Notes: generated by a model not told the origin, from the sequence alone. Positions 8,189-17,771 are shown, numbered from the stretch's first letter. The stretch: DNA of 23,157 bases from Bacillota bacterium (GCA_021828405.1 JAKARZ010000018.1:1-23157), one strand, 5' to 3'. Numbers and translations: made by a program.

Positions 8189-9432
8189 GTGGTGCGCAGC
8201 ACGCTCGCGTCCGGACTAGAGGTGGTGGTGATGCCCCGAGCCGGCCAGCGCCGCACCTACGCGACGTTTGCCACATACTACGGGTCCATCGACAGCCACT
8301 TCCGCGTCCCCACGACTGGGGCCGAGCTGGAGGTGCCGGACGGCATCGCGCATTTTCTAGAACATAAAATGTTTGCCAAACCCGAGGGCAACGTCATGGA
8401 CCAGTTTGCCGCGCTGGGCGCGTCCACCAACGCCTACACGGAATATCTCACGACCAGTTATCTCTTCTCGACCACGGACCGGGTGGCCGAGTGCCTTACC
8501 ATCCTGATGGATTTGGTGCAGCGTCCACACTTCACGGACGAGAACGTCCAAAAGGAGCAGGGCATCATCGAACAGGAGCTGCGCATGTACCTGGACATGC
8601 CCGGAGACCGCGTCCACTCCAACTTGATGCGAGCGCTGTACCAGAAGCATCCCGTGCGGCTCGACATCGGGGGCAGCGTGGCGTCCATTCGCACGATCAC
8701 GCCCGATGTTTTGTACCGGTGCTACGAGACGTTCTATCACCCCAGCAACATGCTGCTGTTCGTGGTGGGCGATCTGGATCCCAACGAGGTCATAGACCAA
8801 ATTGCCGACGCACAGCGGGAGAAGGGGCTCACGGAGAGCCAGGCGGAGATTGTGCGCTACCTGCCCGATGAGCCGGCCCCAGTGGCCCAGGAGTGGGTGG
8901 AGCAGGTGATGCCCGTCTCGCTGCCGCTGGTGTCGATTGGCTACAAAGACCCGGTCGGGCGACTCAAGGGCAAAGAGCTTCTGACCCGGGAAGTGGTCAG
9001 CGACGTGATGTGGGGGACGCTCCTGGGGAAGGCCTCGCCACTGTGGAGCCGCCTCTACGAAGAGGGTCTCATCAACGATCGGTTTGGTGCCCACTACACC
9101 GCGGCTCCCACCTTCGCTTATTCGTCGATGGAGGGCGAGACCCCCCATCCGGAGCGGCTGGCCGAGGTGCTGGCCGAGGAGCTGCCGCGTGTCCGCATCA
9201 CCGCCGAAGACGTGGAGCGCCAAAAGAAGAGCCAGTGGGGTGGGTTTGCCGTGCTGTTCAACAACCCCGCCGACTTGTCCTACCAGTACTATGCCTGCCA
9301 CTTCCGCGGCGTGGACCTTTTCCAGTACGCCGATGCGCTCGCGGACGTATCCCCCTCGGACGTAGAAAGCCGGCGAGATGAGCACGTGCAGGGGGCGCAC
9401 CGCGCCGTCTCGGTCATCCGCCCCGGGCCCGC

Positions 9433-9436
<4 letters not shown>
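8189..9436 (+). CDS. ymfH: M16-family zinc metallopeptidase, YmfH-like
   Basis: This is the zinc-bearing partner of the YmfF-like protein. It has the inverted zinc motif HFLEH (residues 55-59 from GTG 8189) in GIAHFLEHKMFAKPEG, and a downstream acidic helix (KEQGIIEQELRMY) supplying the third ligand. The context YATFATYYGSIDSHF and NAYTEYLTTSYLFSTTD is typical of YmfH. From GTG 8189 it is 415 residues. Homologues usually carry about 14 more residues before this point, and the in-frame codons upstream do encode a matching segment (SRYHDPLVDET), so the real start may be a non-standard codon near 8147. It ends at 9436, overlapping the hutH ATG by 4 bases (ATGA), so the two are translationally coupled. 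Confidence 0.9.
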
Positions 9437-10953
<1,517 letters not shown>

Positions 10954-11420
10954 CACACGGCGGCGTACGGGGGGTCCGAAAAGGCGGGGTGGACACTTTG
11001 CGCCAAAAAAAGGCATCGCGATCTCCCAATGATCGAGCCACGGCGGCACAACACTTTCGGTCCACTGGATCGCCACAGTCCCACGGATCGCGGCGAGTCG
11101 CGCCGTGGAAGCGGCTCGGCCGCGAACGCGAGGGCGGAGACGCGCAACGGCTGCCCGGTGGACACCCGAATGAAGCCGGAGGTCGCCCCGCTCTTTGGCC
11201 CTTCCGCTGCGGCCATCGCTCGGGAGACCCTGGCGGCCGACAACAACCGTGTGCGGGACGTCTTTCAGCCAGCATGAGACTGTCCATAAGCCGTCCATGA
11301 TTCGGGCGCCGCCGTCACCCATGATGCGGGAGCGTGGCTAGCCACGCGCCGCCAGCGGGTGACCGCTCATGGAGAGGGCCGGCCGTTGTCGGCCTTGCAC
11401 GCTCAGCCGCCCTCGGTTGA
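10954..11420. other. Intergenic stretch without a recognised gene
   Basis: This ~470-base stretch follows hutH. Short open frames exist on both strands (for example 11029-11277, plus, ending AADNNRVRDVFQPA) but none resembles a family I know and codon-position GC bias is weak, so I do not call them. It holds a perfect 16-base palindrome at 11332-11347. No clear Rho-independent terminator for hutH is visible. Confidence 0.5.
11332..11347. repeat. Perfect 16-bp palindrome
   Basis: GCGTGGCTAGCCACGC is fully self-complementary. It lies about 75 bases beyond the 3' end of the broken lipoprotein-like gene (minus strand) and 380 bases after hutH. No T-run follows on either strand. It could be an operator, a remnant terminator stem, or chance. 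Confidence 0.5.
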
Positions 11421-12201
11421 TCAGGGGACCCGGAATGGCCTCATGGACACGGCTATCTGGAGAACAGTCAACGGGGCCGTCGTGTCCGTGAACACGACGG
11501 CCCCGCGGGACCACATCACCACACTTTGGGCCGCGCTGGCCATGCTCGCGTGCCGGGATGGGGTGAGGTCCGACCAGACGTTCATGACAACGAGGCCCGC
11601 CGACGCGGAGGTGGGAAGCGGGTGGCTGTGGCCAAATCGCACGATTTGTTGGGCCACTGGCAGGAGCGGGTTGTTCGCGTTGTTGTTGACCTCGAACGTC
11701 CACGGACCTTCTTGCCACTGGACGCTGGTGACACCGGCCCCGCCCGAGTACATGCGCGCTTGGATCCCCGAGCCCACGTCCTCCACGCGGTAGGGGTCTT
11801 GGGCCGTGGGAACAAATCCTTCGTCCGCGTTTCACCCCGGCAGCGCCGCCGCGGCCTGCTCAGGCGGTCCGTGACGATCTGCTCCGAACGCCGCCACCTC
11901 GGCGCCGGGGTTCGCCATGCCGTCCAGCGGGAAGGTTGACGGAAATTGGGGTCGGGGCTGCGAACACGTTGACATGGTAGTGCCCCGCCAACACCCCACC
12001 CGGTTCGTCGGTGGCCGTGAGGTATCGGTCGTGTTTGGTTGAGCCAACGAACGCGGAGGTTCTTGGCACAAAGGTGGGCGCCACCAGCGGCAGGGTGGTG
12101 CGGGGCTTGATGCTGCTCATTTCCTGGTACACGAACCTCGGAAAGGGGGAGGCGCTCGCCTTGGATACCGCGGCGCCGCCACATCCCCCGAGTACCGCGT
12201 C
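11421..12201 (-). pseudogene. Broken lipoprotein-like gene of unknown family
   Basis: Three protein-like segments run down the minus strand. The first (from 12201) begins with a lipobox-like AVLGGC (Cys codon 12181-12183) followed by a low-complexity linker and residues such as TTLPLVAPTFVPRTSAFVG and GGVLAGHYHVNVFAAP. Near 11935 the sense shifts frame and continues as DGMANPGAEVAAFG. An in-frame TGA at 11832 interrupts it, and the same frame then continues as NADEGFVPTAQDPYRVEDVG through VQWQEGPWTFEVNNNANN to a TGA at 11421. A TAA at 12202 immediately precedes the lipobox, so no signal-peptide core or start codon is visible. It looks like a decayed exported lipoprotein with three lesions. 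I do not recognise the family. The frame assignment is by eye. Confidence 0.55.
11473..11504. repeat. 13-bp perfect inverted repeat (strong hairpin) inside the broken lipoprotein gene
   Basis: GGGGCCGTCGTGT and ACACGACGGCCCC pair perfectly around a 6-base loop (CCGTGA). It lies in the coding part of the pseudogene, where it encodes GAVVFTDTTAP. No T-tract follows on either strand. Confidence 0.8.
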
Positions 12202-12204
12202 TTA

Positions 12205-12530
12205 GAGCGGGGCGTGACGGCCGAGGCCGTCGTGACTGACGGTGAATGGGCCCGATGAAAGCCCGGCGGCAGACGCCCTCATCGCGTGTCTTGCCCATGA
12301 GGGCGAGGTCGCGGAAACCGGGGCGTCGCCGGAGGGGGGAAGCGAAGAACCGGGCCGCTGGGGCGGCGGTGCGGTGGCTCCTCGGCAGGATTGAGGCCGC
12401 GGTGCGCACCGTGGGCAGCGCGCCCGGGCCCACGTGCCGCCGAAGGACAGGGAGCCCGTCCTCCCGAGGCGAATGCCCCGGCCGCGGCAACACGCCGTTC
12501 GCCGCGGGGCCCTTACGATGCAAGAGCCCG
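12205..12530. other. Stretch with no identifiable gene downstream of the HAD phosphatase
   Basis: About 330 very GC-rich bases have open frames in several registers simply because stop codons are rare at this composition. Nothing in any frame looks like a known protein and I see no RNA gene. The region may be decayed sequence between the broken lipoprotein gene and the HAD gene. Confidence 0.4.
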
Positions 12531-13385
12531 TCATCCCACCGGATCCGGCACGGGCTCCCAAGGCGGCTCCAGGCCAAAGCGCGCCCAGGCCCAGCGAATG
12601 GCGTCCAGCACCGGGTCCGCCGTGCCGGGCTGGGTGACGTAGTCCGCCACGCGCTTGGCCGAGTCGAGGCCGGTGCCCATGGCGGCCGCCATGCCCGCCC
12701 AACGCATCAGCGCCAAGTCGTTCAGGCCGTCGCCAATGGCCAGCACCTCATCGGATTGGATGCCGAGGCGCTGGCACGCTGCCCGCACGCCATCCAGCTT
12801 GTCGACTCCCGGCGCGCAGACGTTCACCTCGCGGATACCGCGGTTGGGGTGGGGGAACACCAGGGTTTCATAGCCATACCCCTTGGGCCCGAAGCGCTCC
12901 AGAAATAGATCCACTTCGTCGGTGCCAAACAGAAACAGTTCGAGCGGCTTTTTTTCCAGCTTTCGGCCCAGGTGGTCCACCACCCGGTCCTCGTGCCGCT
13001 GGAAGTGCTGGCGGTGCGCGGGGGTCATGAGGTTGAACAGCACGGGTTCGCCCACGCCCAGATAGCACCGCAGCATAATGTTCCGGGTGGTGGCCCACGC
13101 GAGCATCCGGCGCGCTTCGCCAACCGGGACCCGGTTGGAATACCACTGGTTTCGGCCGCGTGTGTCGTAGACGTACGCCCCGTTGTGCGCAATGAAGGGT
13201 CCCCGGATTCCCAGCTCCCGCTGGACGCGGAGGGCCGTGCGCCAGCTGCGGCCGGTCGCAATCACCACCAGCACGCCGCGGCGTGACATGGCGGACAGGC
13301 GGGCGCCGGTTTCTGGGGTCAGCGAGCCATCGGCCTTCAACAGCGTGCCATCCAGATCCGTCACTACCATGCGAATGCGTCGCAT
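12531..13385 (-). CDS. Cof-type HAD-superfamily phosphatase
   Basis: A 284-residue cytosolic phosphatase of the HAD IIB (Cof/YidA/YkrA) type, which act on sugar phosphates, flavin or cofactor phosphates with low specificity. Motif I is VTDLDGTLL (Asp10 nucleophile, Asp12 acid/base), motif II is IATGRS (Thr44), motif III Lys196 in GVDKLDGV, and motif IV is GDGLND (218-223) binding magnesium. The C2-type cap spans about 80-190. ATG 13385 has AAGGGGG about 6 bases upstream. A TATGAT hexamer at 13451-13456 (minus) could be its -10 box, but no -35 is clear. It stands alone, convergent with nothing nearby, so its substrate cannot be inferred. Confidence 0.9.
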   Translation of the reverse strand: MRRIRMVVTDLDGTLLKADGSLTPETGARLSAMSRRGVLVVIATGRSWRTALRVQRELGIRGPFIAHNGAYVYDTRGRNQWYSNRVPVGEARRMLAWATTRNIMLRCYLGVGEPVLFNLMTPAHRQHFQRHEDRVVDHLGRKLEKKPLELFLFGTDEVDLFLERFGPKGYGYETLVFPHPNRGIREVNVCAPGVDKLDGVRAACQRLGIQSDEVLAIGDGLNDLALMRWAGMAAAMGTGLDSAKRVADYVTQPGTADPVLDAIRWAWARFGLEPPWEPVPDPVG

Positions 13386-13586
13386 TCCATGCCCCCTTGC
13401 TCAACCTCCACAGCGTCTGGCTACCCTTTAGGCCCGCAAGCCTTGATTCCATCATACATGGCCACGCCGCACGACCGCCGGGCTTCTACGTTATGCGGGC
13501 CGGGATGCGGAGTGTCTCGGCCTCCCAGTGTTCGAACGGTTGGCTCGGGCTAGGCGCCTGAAAAAAGGCTGCGGCGGCAAAAAGGC

Positions 13587-13617
13587 TTGACACGGTGAAC
13601 TTACCGGTTAGTATAGT
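13587..13617 (+). promoter_or_regulatory. Promoter with built-in operator dyad for the tetR-MFS-thioesterase operon
   Basis: A perfect -35 TTGACA (13587-13592) is followed by TATAGT (13612-13617, 19-base spacer) or TAGTAT (13609-13614, 16-base spacer). Between them lies ACTTACCGGTTAGT (13599-13612), a dyad with 12 of 14 positions symmetric, of the ACCGGT-centred kind that TetR-family repressors often bind. Occupation would block RNA polymerase. The predicted transcript start (about 13621-13624) coincides with the ATG at 13622. Confidence 0.7.
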
Positions 13618-13621
13618 ACCC

Positions 13622-14221
13622 ATGGACACGAACACAGAGGATACGCGGGACCGCGTGGCGGCGGCGGCGGCCGAGCTGTTTTATGCCGAAGGCATCACCG
13701 CGTCGGGGGTGGACGCCATTGCCCGGCATGCGGCGGTCGCGAAGCCAACCCTGTACAGCCACTATCGGTCCAAGGCGGACTTAGTGGCGGCGGCATTGAC
13801 GCTGCAGCATCGGGCCCGCCAGGAGATGATGGAGCGCTGGCTGGCCCAGCGCTCGAACGCCTCACCCGAGGCACGGCTGCTGGCCGTGTTTGATTGGCTG
13901 GAAGCCTGGTCCGCCGACGCGGGGGCGCGCGGCTGTCCGTTTCTGAACGCCGCCTCGGAGTTGGCGGGGTCTCAGTACGAGGCGGCCCGGGGTGTGGTCC
14001 AGCAGCACAAGGCGTGGTGGCTGGCCATGCTGGAAGGGTTGGCGCGGGAAGCCGGGGCTCGCCAGCCCGACATTCTAGCCCAGGAGTTTCTCTTGCTGAT
14101 GGATGGGGCGAACGCACGGGTCCTGGTGACGGGCGACCCGAAAATGGTCGCGGTCGCACGCGGCATCGCGGCCCACCTGGTGCGCGACGCCACTGGGCCG
14201 GAGGGGGCCTCCGGCGCATGA
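13622..14221 (+). CDS. TetR-family transcriptional repressor
   Basis: The 199-residue protein has an N-terminal TetR DNA-binding domain: RVAAAAAELFYAEGI followed by a helix-turn-helix at about 28-48 (DAIARHAAVAKPTLYSHYRSK). The C-terminal ligand/dimer domain includes the RGCPFLNAASEL signature of a TetR subfamily that commonly controls an adjacent transporter. I start it at ATG 13622 rather than the in-frame GTG at 13595, because the latter lies inside the promoter and would add non-family residues. ATG 13622 has no ribosome site and sits at the predicted transcript start, so the mRNA is probably leaderless. The stop overlaps the MFS ATG (ATGA). It likely represses its own operon through the dyad at 13599-13612; the inducer is unknown. 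Confidence 0.9.
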   Translation: MDTNTEDTRDRVAAAAAELFYAEGITASGVDAIARHAAVAKPTLYSHYRSKADLVAAALTLQHRARQEMMERWLAQRSNASPEARLLAVFDWLEAWSADAGARGCPFLNAASELAGSQYEAARGVVQQHKAWWLAMLEGLAREAGARQPDILAQEFLLLMDGANARVLVTGDPKMVAVARGIAAHLVRDATGPEGASGA

Positions 14222-15486
14222 CGTCGGCATCTCGGCGGCTGGCGCCGGAGGTTCCGCTGTGGAGTGCAGTGGGTTTGGCGGCGGGGCCGCTGGTCGCCCT
14301 GGGATTTGCGCGGTTTGCCTATGCCTTGGTGCTGCCGGCCATGGTTCGCCAGCTCGGGTGGTCGCTGGCGACGGCCGGGGCCATGAACACCGCGAACGGG
14401 GTGGGCTATCTCCTGGGAGCGCTGGCCGCCGCACCACTCGGCCGGCGGTGGGGGCTGGCCCATGCGTTCCTGGTCAGCCTGGCGGTGACGGTGCTTGCGG
14501 TCCTCGGGACCGCCGCGACCCACAGCACGCTCCTGCTGGCCCTGGCTCGCCTGGTGAGCGGTGTTGGCGGAGGTGTGGCGTTTGTCGTGGGAGGCGGGCT
14601 TGTTGCCCAAGCCAGCCAGCGGGATGGCCCACGCCGGGCCGCTCTGTTGCTGGGAACCTACTTCGGCGGGGCCGGAGCAGGCATCGTGGTGTCGGCCTGG
14701 ATGGTGCCGCAGCTCCTCGCGGCCTGGTCGCCTCATCTTGGGTGGCGGGTCGCATGGGGCGCGCTGGGGCTGGCGGGCGTGTTGGCGCTCGCGGCGGCGG
14801 TGCCCGCAGTGCGGCGGCTGGCCCCTTTGGCCCAGGCGGGGGCCCCCGAGTCCGGCGCGGCCCGGGCCCGCATTCCGCTGCAGACCCTGCGGCCGCTGCT
14901 GGTGGCGTATGGCGCGTATGGGCTGGGCTACATCGTCTACATGACCTTTGTCGTGGCCCTGCTTGAGCACCATGGGGCTCGGGGGATGGAAATCAGCTGG
15001 TTTTGGACTGTGCTGGGGGGTACCGCCGCGATGTCTGGCTTTGTCTGGGGCGGAGTGGTGGGGCGGACCTCCGGCGGGCGCGGCGTGGCCGCGGCCATGC
15101 TGGTGGTCCTGGCGGGCACGCTGATGCCCCTGTGGTCATCCGCCGCGATCCCGGCCCTGGTGTCCGCGTTGCTGTTTGGTTCCGCCTTTCTGGCCGTCGT
15201 GACGGCGGTGACCAGCGTGGCCCGCCGAAATTTGGCGGCCGAGGGCTGGACAGCGGCTCTTGCGGCCCTCACCGTGATGTTTGGGGTGGGTCAAAGCATC
15301 GGGCCGCTCGCAGCGGGACTCTTTGCCCCGATGCTGGGCGGAATCCGAGGGGGGCTACTGCTCAGTGGCTTGGTGCTCGGCCTCGCGGCCGCCATCGCGT
15401 GGCGACAGCGGGATGGCGGCGAGCAGCTCCGCCTCATGCCAGGGGAATTGGACGAACCAATAGCCGAGAAGGGGTGTAGCCAATGA
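14218..15486 (+). CDS. YbfB/YjiJ-family MFS transporter
   Basis: A 422-residue inner-membrane protein with about 12 hydrophobic helices. The start of the mature fold, GFARFAYALVLPAM followed by AGAMNTANGVGYLLGAL, is characteristic of the YbfB/YjiJ (MFS_4) group of putative exporters whose substrates are mostly unknown. ATG 14218 overlaps the tetR stop by four bases; the frame is open further upstream but only as antisense-like shadow of tetR. It ends at 15486, overlapping the thioesterase ATG by four bases. The three-gene coupling suggests it moves a compound sensed by the TetR protein and related to the thioesterase substrate or product. Confidence 0.9.
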   Translation: MTSASRRLAPEVPLWSAVGLAAGPLVALGFARFAYALVLPAMVRQLGWSLATAGAMNTANGVGYLLGALAAAPLGRRWGLAHAFLVSLAVTVLAVLGTAATHSTLLLALARLVSGVGGGVAFVVGGGLVAQASQRDGPRRAALLLGTYFGGAGAGIVVSAWMVPQLLAAWSPHLGWRVAWGALGLAGVLALAAAVPAVRRLAPLAQAGAPESGAARARIPLQTLRPLLVAYGAYGLGYIVYMTFVVALLEHHGARGMEISWFWTVLGGTAAMSGFVWGGVVGRTSGGRGVAAAMLVVLAGTLMPLWSSAAIPALVSALLFGSAFLAVVTAVTSVARRNLAAEGWTAALAALTVMFGVGQSIGPLAAGLFAPMLGGIRGGLLLSGLVLGLAAAIAWRQRDGGEQLRLMPGELDEPIAEKGCSQ

Positions 15487-15905
15487 AGGCGTCGCTGCAG
15501 CCGGGCGTTCGGCACGTGATGCATTACACGGTGCCCGAGTCCAAAGTGGTTCCCGCGCTTTATCCTGAAGCGCCCGAGTTCGAGAGCATGCCGCGCGTAT
15601 TTGCCACGGGATTCCTGGTGGGGTTGCTGGAGTGGGCGTGCGTTCGGGCGGTGGCCCCGCACCTGGATGCGGAGGAGCTGACCGTGGGCACGCATGTCGA
15701 TGTCAGCCACGAGGCGGCGACGCCGCCCGGATTCGAGGTGACCGTGACGGCAGAGCTGGTGCGCCGCGAGGGCCGGCGACTGTGGTTTGCCGTGGAGGCG
15801 CATGACGGCATCGACCGGATTAGCTGTGGAGAGCACCAGCGTGTGGTCGTCGACGGCCCGCGCTTTGTCCAAAACGCCAATCGCAAGCAGCGGGCGTCGG
15901 GCTGA
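15483..15905 (+). CDS. FlK-like hotdog thioesterase
   Basis: A 140-residue single hotdog-fold protein resembling fluoroacetyl-CoA thioesterase FlK of Streptomyces cattleya. The catalytic triad known for FlK (Thr42, Glu50, His76) occurs here at the same numbers: Thr42 in VFATGF, Glu50 in GLLEWAC, His76 in DVSHEAATPPG. VGTHVDVSH and the EVTVTAEL/LWFAVEAHD strands fit the family. Relatives with this triad hydrolyse various small acyl-CoAs, so fluoroacetyl-CoA itself cannot be assumed. ATG 15483 overlaps the MFS stop, with GAAGGGG upstream. Cytosolic. In this operon it probably releases or detoxifies an acyl-CoA whose acid is exported by the MFS protein, or protects CoA pools from a toxic acid. 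Confidence 0.85.
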   Translation: MKASLQPGVRHVMHYTVPESKVVPALYPEAPEFESMPRVFATGFLVGLLEWACVRAVAPHLDAEELTVGTHVDVSHEAATPPGFEVTVTAELVRREGRRLWFAVEAHDGIDRISCGEHQRVVVDGPRFVQNANRKQRASG

Positions 15906-15944
15906 GGGGGCGTGTGGGCCAAGATCCGCCGGATGGCTTCGGGG

Positions 15945-15976
15945 CCGGCGGCCGCCAGGAGCGCGGCCACCGCCGG
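15945..15976 (+). terminator. GC-rich hairpin between convergent genes
   Basis: CCGGCGG (15945-15951) and CCGCCGG (15970-15976) can pair just after the thioesterase stop, with further inner pairing. There is no T-run, so termination is uncertain, but its place between the convergent thioesterase and hxlR-type genes is suggestive. Confidence 0.3.
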
Positions 15977-15997
15977 AATCTGAGGCTTTTCACCTCA

Positions 15998-16387
15998 TCA
16001 CGGCCGGCGTACTTCCTCCTGAAACCGCTGGGGATCGTCGGACCGGCACGGCAACCACGCTTCCCCGAATTGCTGCAGGGCATGAAGGACCGGTGCCACT
16101 GCACGGCCCTTGTCGGTCAGAGCATATTCCACCCGGGGCGGCGATTGGGCGTAGGAAGTGCGCGTGATGACCTCTTCGTCCACGAGCCGCTGCAAGCGCT
16201 TGGAGAGAGAACGGGGGTTGATGCCCACGGCAATGAAATGGCCAAAGCGTTTTGGGCTGTCTTGCAACTCTCTCAATATCACTATCGAAATAACGTCACC
16301 TACTAAGGTGGCGGCTCTTTGAATGGGGCACACGATGCTAGATATATCATCCATAGCGATCCTGACGGGCTGCCCCTCCTGCTCCAT
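15998..16387 (-). CDS. HxlR-family winged-helix regulator
   Basis: A 129-residue regulator with the MarR-like winged helix of HxlR proteins: conserved Cys20 in IVCPIQRAATLVGD, ILRELQDSPKRFGHF, then INPRSLSKRLQRLVDEEVITR (recognition helix) and the wing YALTDKGRAVAPVLHAL. The usual DRWTLLILREL reads DVISIVILREL here, so it is a divergent member. ATG 16387 is preferred (GGGGGAG 5-6 bases before) over ATG 16351, whose ribosome site is too distant. It lies 145 bases downstream of the MFS gene in the same direction and may be co-transcribed with it or have its own promoter in that gap, where an 11-bp tandem repeat lies. Ligand unknown; many HxlR proteins sense electrophiles or redox changes through the Cys. 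Confidence 0.88.
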   Translation of the reverse strand: MEQEGQPVRIAMDDISSIVCPIQRAATLVGDVISIVILRELQDSPKRFGHFIAVGINPRSLSKRLQRLVDEEVITRTSYAQSPPRVEYALTDKGRAVAPVLHALQQFGEAWLPCRSDDPQRFQEEVRRP

Positions 16388-16421
16388 GACAACTCCCCCC
16401 TGCTCAATTCCACGCCGACGG

Positions 16422-16443
16422 TTCCTTCAGGATTCCTTCAGGG
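16422..16443. repeat. 11-bp tandem repeat upstream of the HxlR-type gene
   Basis: TTCCTTCAGGA is followed directly by TTCCTTCAGGG, two copies one DNA helical turn apart, 35 bases upstream of the regulator's start. Such phased direct repeats can be activator or repressor sites. Confidence 0.5.
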
Positions 16444-16532
16444 TTCTTTGACTCAAGTCCCTGTGATGCATCGGCAAGCGGGCACGAGGTCGGCGACACA
16501 TCGGGTGGCAAGAGGCTTCGCACTATTCTATG

Positions 16533-17771
16533 CTATCGCAGGCCCTGAGCCAATCGCGCCGCTTCCGGGCGATGGCGCAGCCGAGCCATCGCGACACTGC
16601 CCACCAGCGGGCCCACGGCCAGCAGCATCATGACGTGATTCCAACCCCAGCGGGGCCCCAGCCATCCGACCAAATCGATGGACCCGATGGTCAGGAGGAA
16701 TCCGATGGCCATCTGGATGGTCAAAGCGCTGCCCACGAGGTCCACCGCACTCAGTTCGGTAACCGCGGTGGAGAATTGCGCCGAATCGGCGATGACGCTG
16801 ATGCCCCAGATGATTGCCACGAGAAAGGTCCACGCCGGGCTTCCACGATAGGTCAATCCCACGAGCAGCGCCATGCTGCCACTCAGGCACATGGCCATGA
16901 TGGTCGCCCGGGTGCGCCCCCACCGGTCGGCCGCCCAGCCTCCCGCCAGGGCGCCGAGAAAGCCGGCTGCGCCAATGGCCAAGAAGCTGACAGCCCCCAC
17001 GATCCCAATCAGCGCCGACCCATGCCAGAACGGAGCCTCGCTGGCCAGCAGAAAGGCCGGGAGCCAGGTCCACATCGCATACAGTTCCCACATGTGCCCC
17101 CAGTAGCCCAGATTGGCCAGCATGACCGGCCGGTCATGCATCACCAGGTGGATGCGATTCCATCGAAAGGCAGGTGGGTGGGCGCTGCTGGCCCGCTCGG
17201 GCACGCCCCACAGGACCATCACCCCACCGATGGCCGCCAAACCTGCGCTGCCAGCCAGAATCGTTTGCCAGTGGTGGGCGAGCGGCATGCCCGTCATTAC
17301 ATGGGGTAGGGCGGAGCCGACCGTGAGGCCGCCGATCAGGATACCGACGGCCAGCCCGCGCTGGCGCGGAAACCACTGGGCAATCCACTGAACGGCCACG
17401 GGATAGACGACCGCCAAGCACGCGCCCGTCACCACGCGCAGGATGAAGGGCTCGAGTCCTCCGGCGGGAAACGCCAGCAGAGCCACAGTGCTGACAGCCG
17501 CCCCAAACGTGCCGAGAGCCATCAGGCGCCTCAGCGGGACCCGGTCGGCGATCCCGAGCGTCGCGCTGAGCAGCGCACCCGCCACGAATCCCAATTGGAC
17601 AGACGCCGTCAGCCAAGGTACGGCGGATAGCGCCAGATGCCATTGGCGCACGAGGGCGGGGGTCACCGCGGAGGCACTGAACCACACACTCATGGCCAGC
17701 AACTCGGCGACGGCAATCAACACCAAAGCCTTCCAGCGCCTAGCGTCCGCACTTTCTGTGGTCGGCGTCAT
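16533..17771 (-). CDS. MFS transporter
   Basis: A 412-residue 12-helix major facilitator protein. The first helix region reads LLAMSVWFSASAVTPAL, and the helix 2-3 loop and the GWAADRWGRTRAT segment (central loop, the MFS GxxxDRxGRR signature repeated after helix 8) mark the family. A PxxxGxxxG-type helix 5 is hinted by VGILIGGLTVGSALPH. Overall it resembles the cyanate/nitrate-like MFS branch, but the substrate cannot be assigned. ATG 17771 has AAGGGGAG 8 bases upstream and a good promoter at 17857-17885. The HxlR-type regulator follows in the same direction and is the natural candidate controller. Confidence 0.88.
   Translation of the reverse strand: MTPTTESADARRWKALVLIAVAELLAMSVWFSASAVTPALVRQWHLALSAVPWLTASVQLGFVAGALLSATLGIADRVPLRRLMALGTFGAAVSTVALLAFPAGGLEPFILRVVTGACLAVVYPVAVQWIAQWFPRQRGLAVGILIGGLTVGSALPHVMTGMPLAHHWQTILAGSAGLAAIGGVMVLWGVPERASSAHPPAFRWNRIHLVMHDRPVMLANLGYWGHMWELYAMWTWLPAFLLASEAPFWHGSALIGIVGAVSFLAIGAAGFLGALAGGWAADRWGRTRATIMAMCLSGSMALLVGLTYRGSPAWTFLVAIIWGISVIADSAQFSTAVTELSAVDLVGSALTIQMAIGFLLTIGSIDLVGWLGPRWGWNHVMMLLAVGPLVGSVAMARLRHRPEAARLAQGLR

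Noticed and set aside
11582..12577. 331-codon open frame on the minus strand
   Set aside because: Arg/Pro-rich composition with no family resemblance; the protein-like signal in this region lies in the other two minus frames (the broken lipoprotein).
12246..12908. 220-codon open frame on the plus strand
   Set aside because: Largely antisense to the HAD phosphatase, whose four catalytic motifs are intact on the minus strand.
15787..16306. Open frames on the plus strand across the 3' end of the thioesterase and the HxlR gene
   Set aside because: They overlap two well-supported genes and lack ribosome sites and family features.
16422..16450. Tandem 11-mers considered as a CRISPR-like array
   Set aside because: Only two copies, no spacers between them, and no cas genes anywhere in the window.
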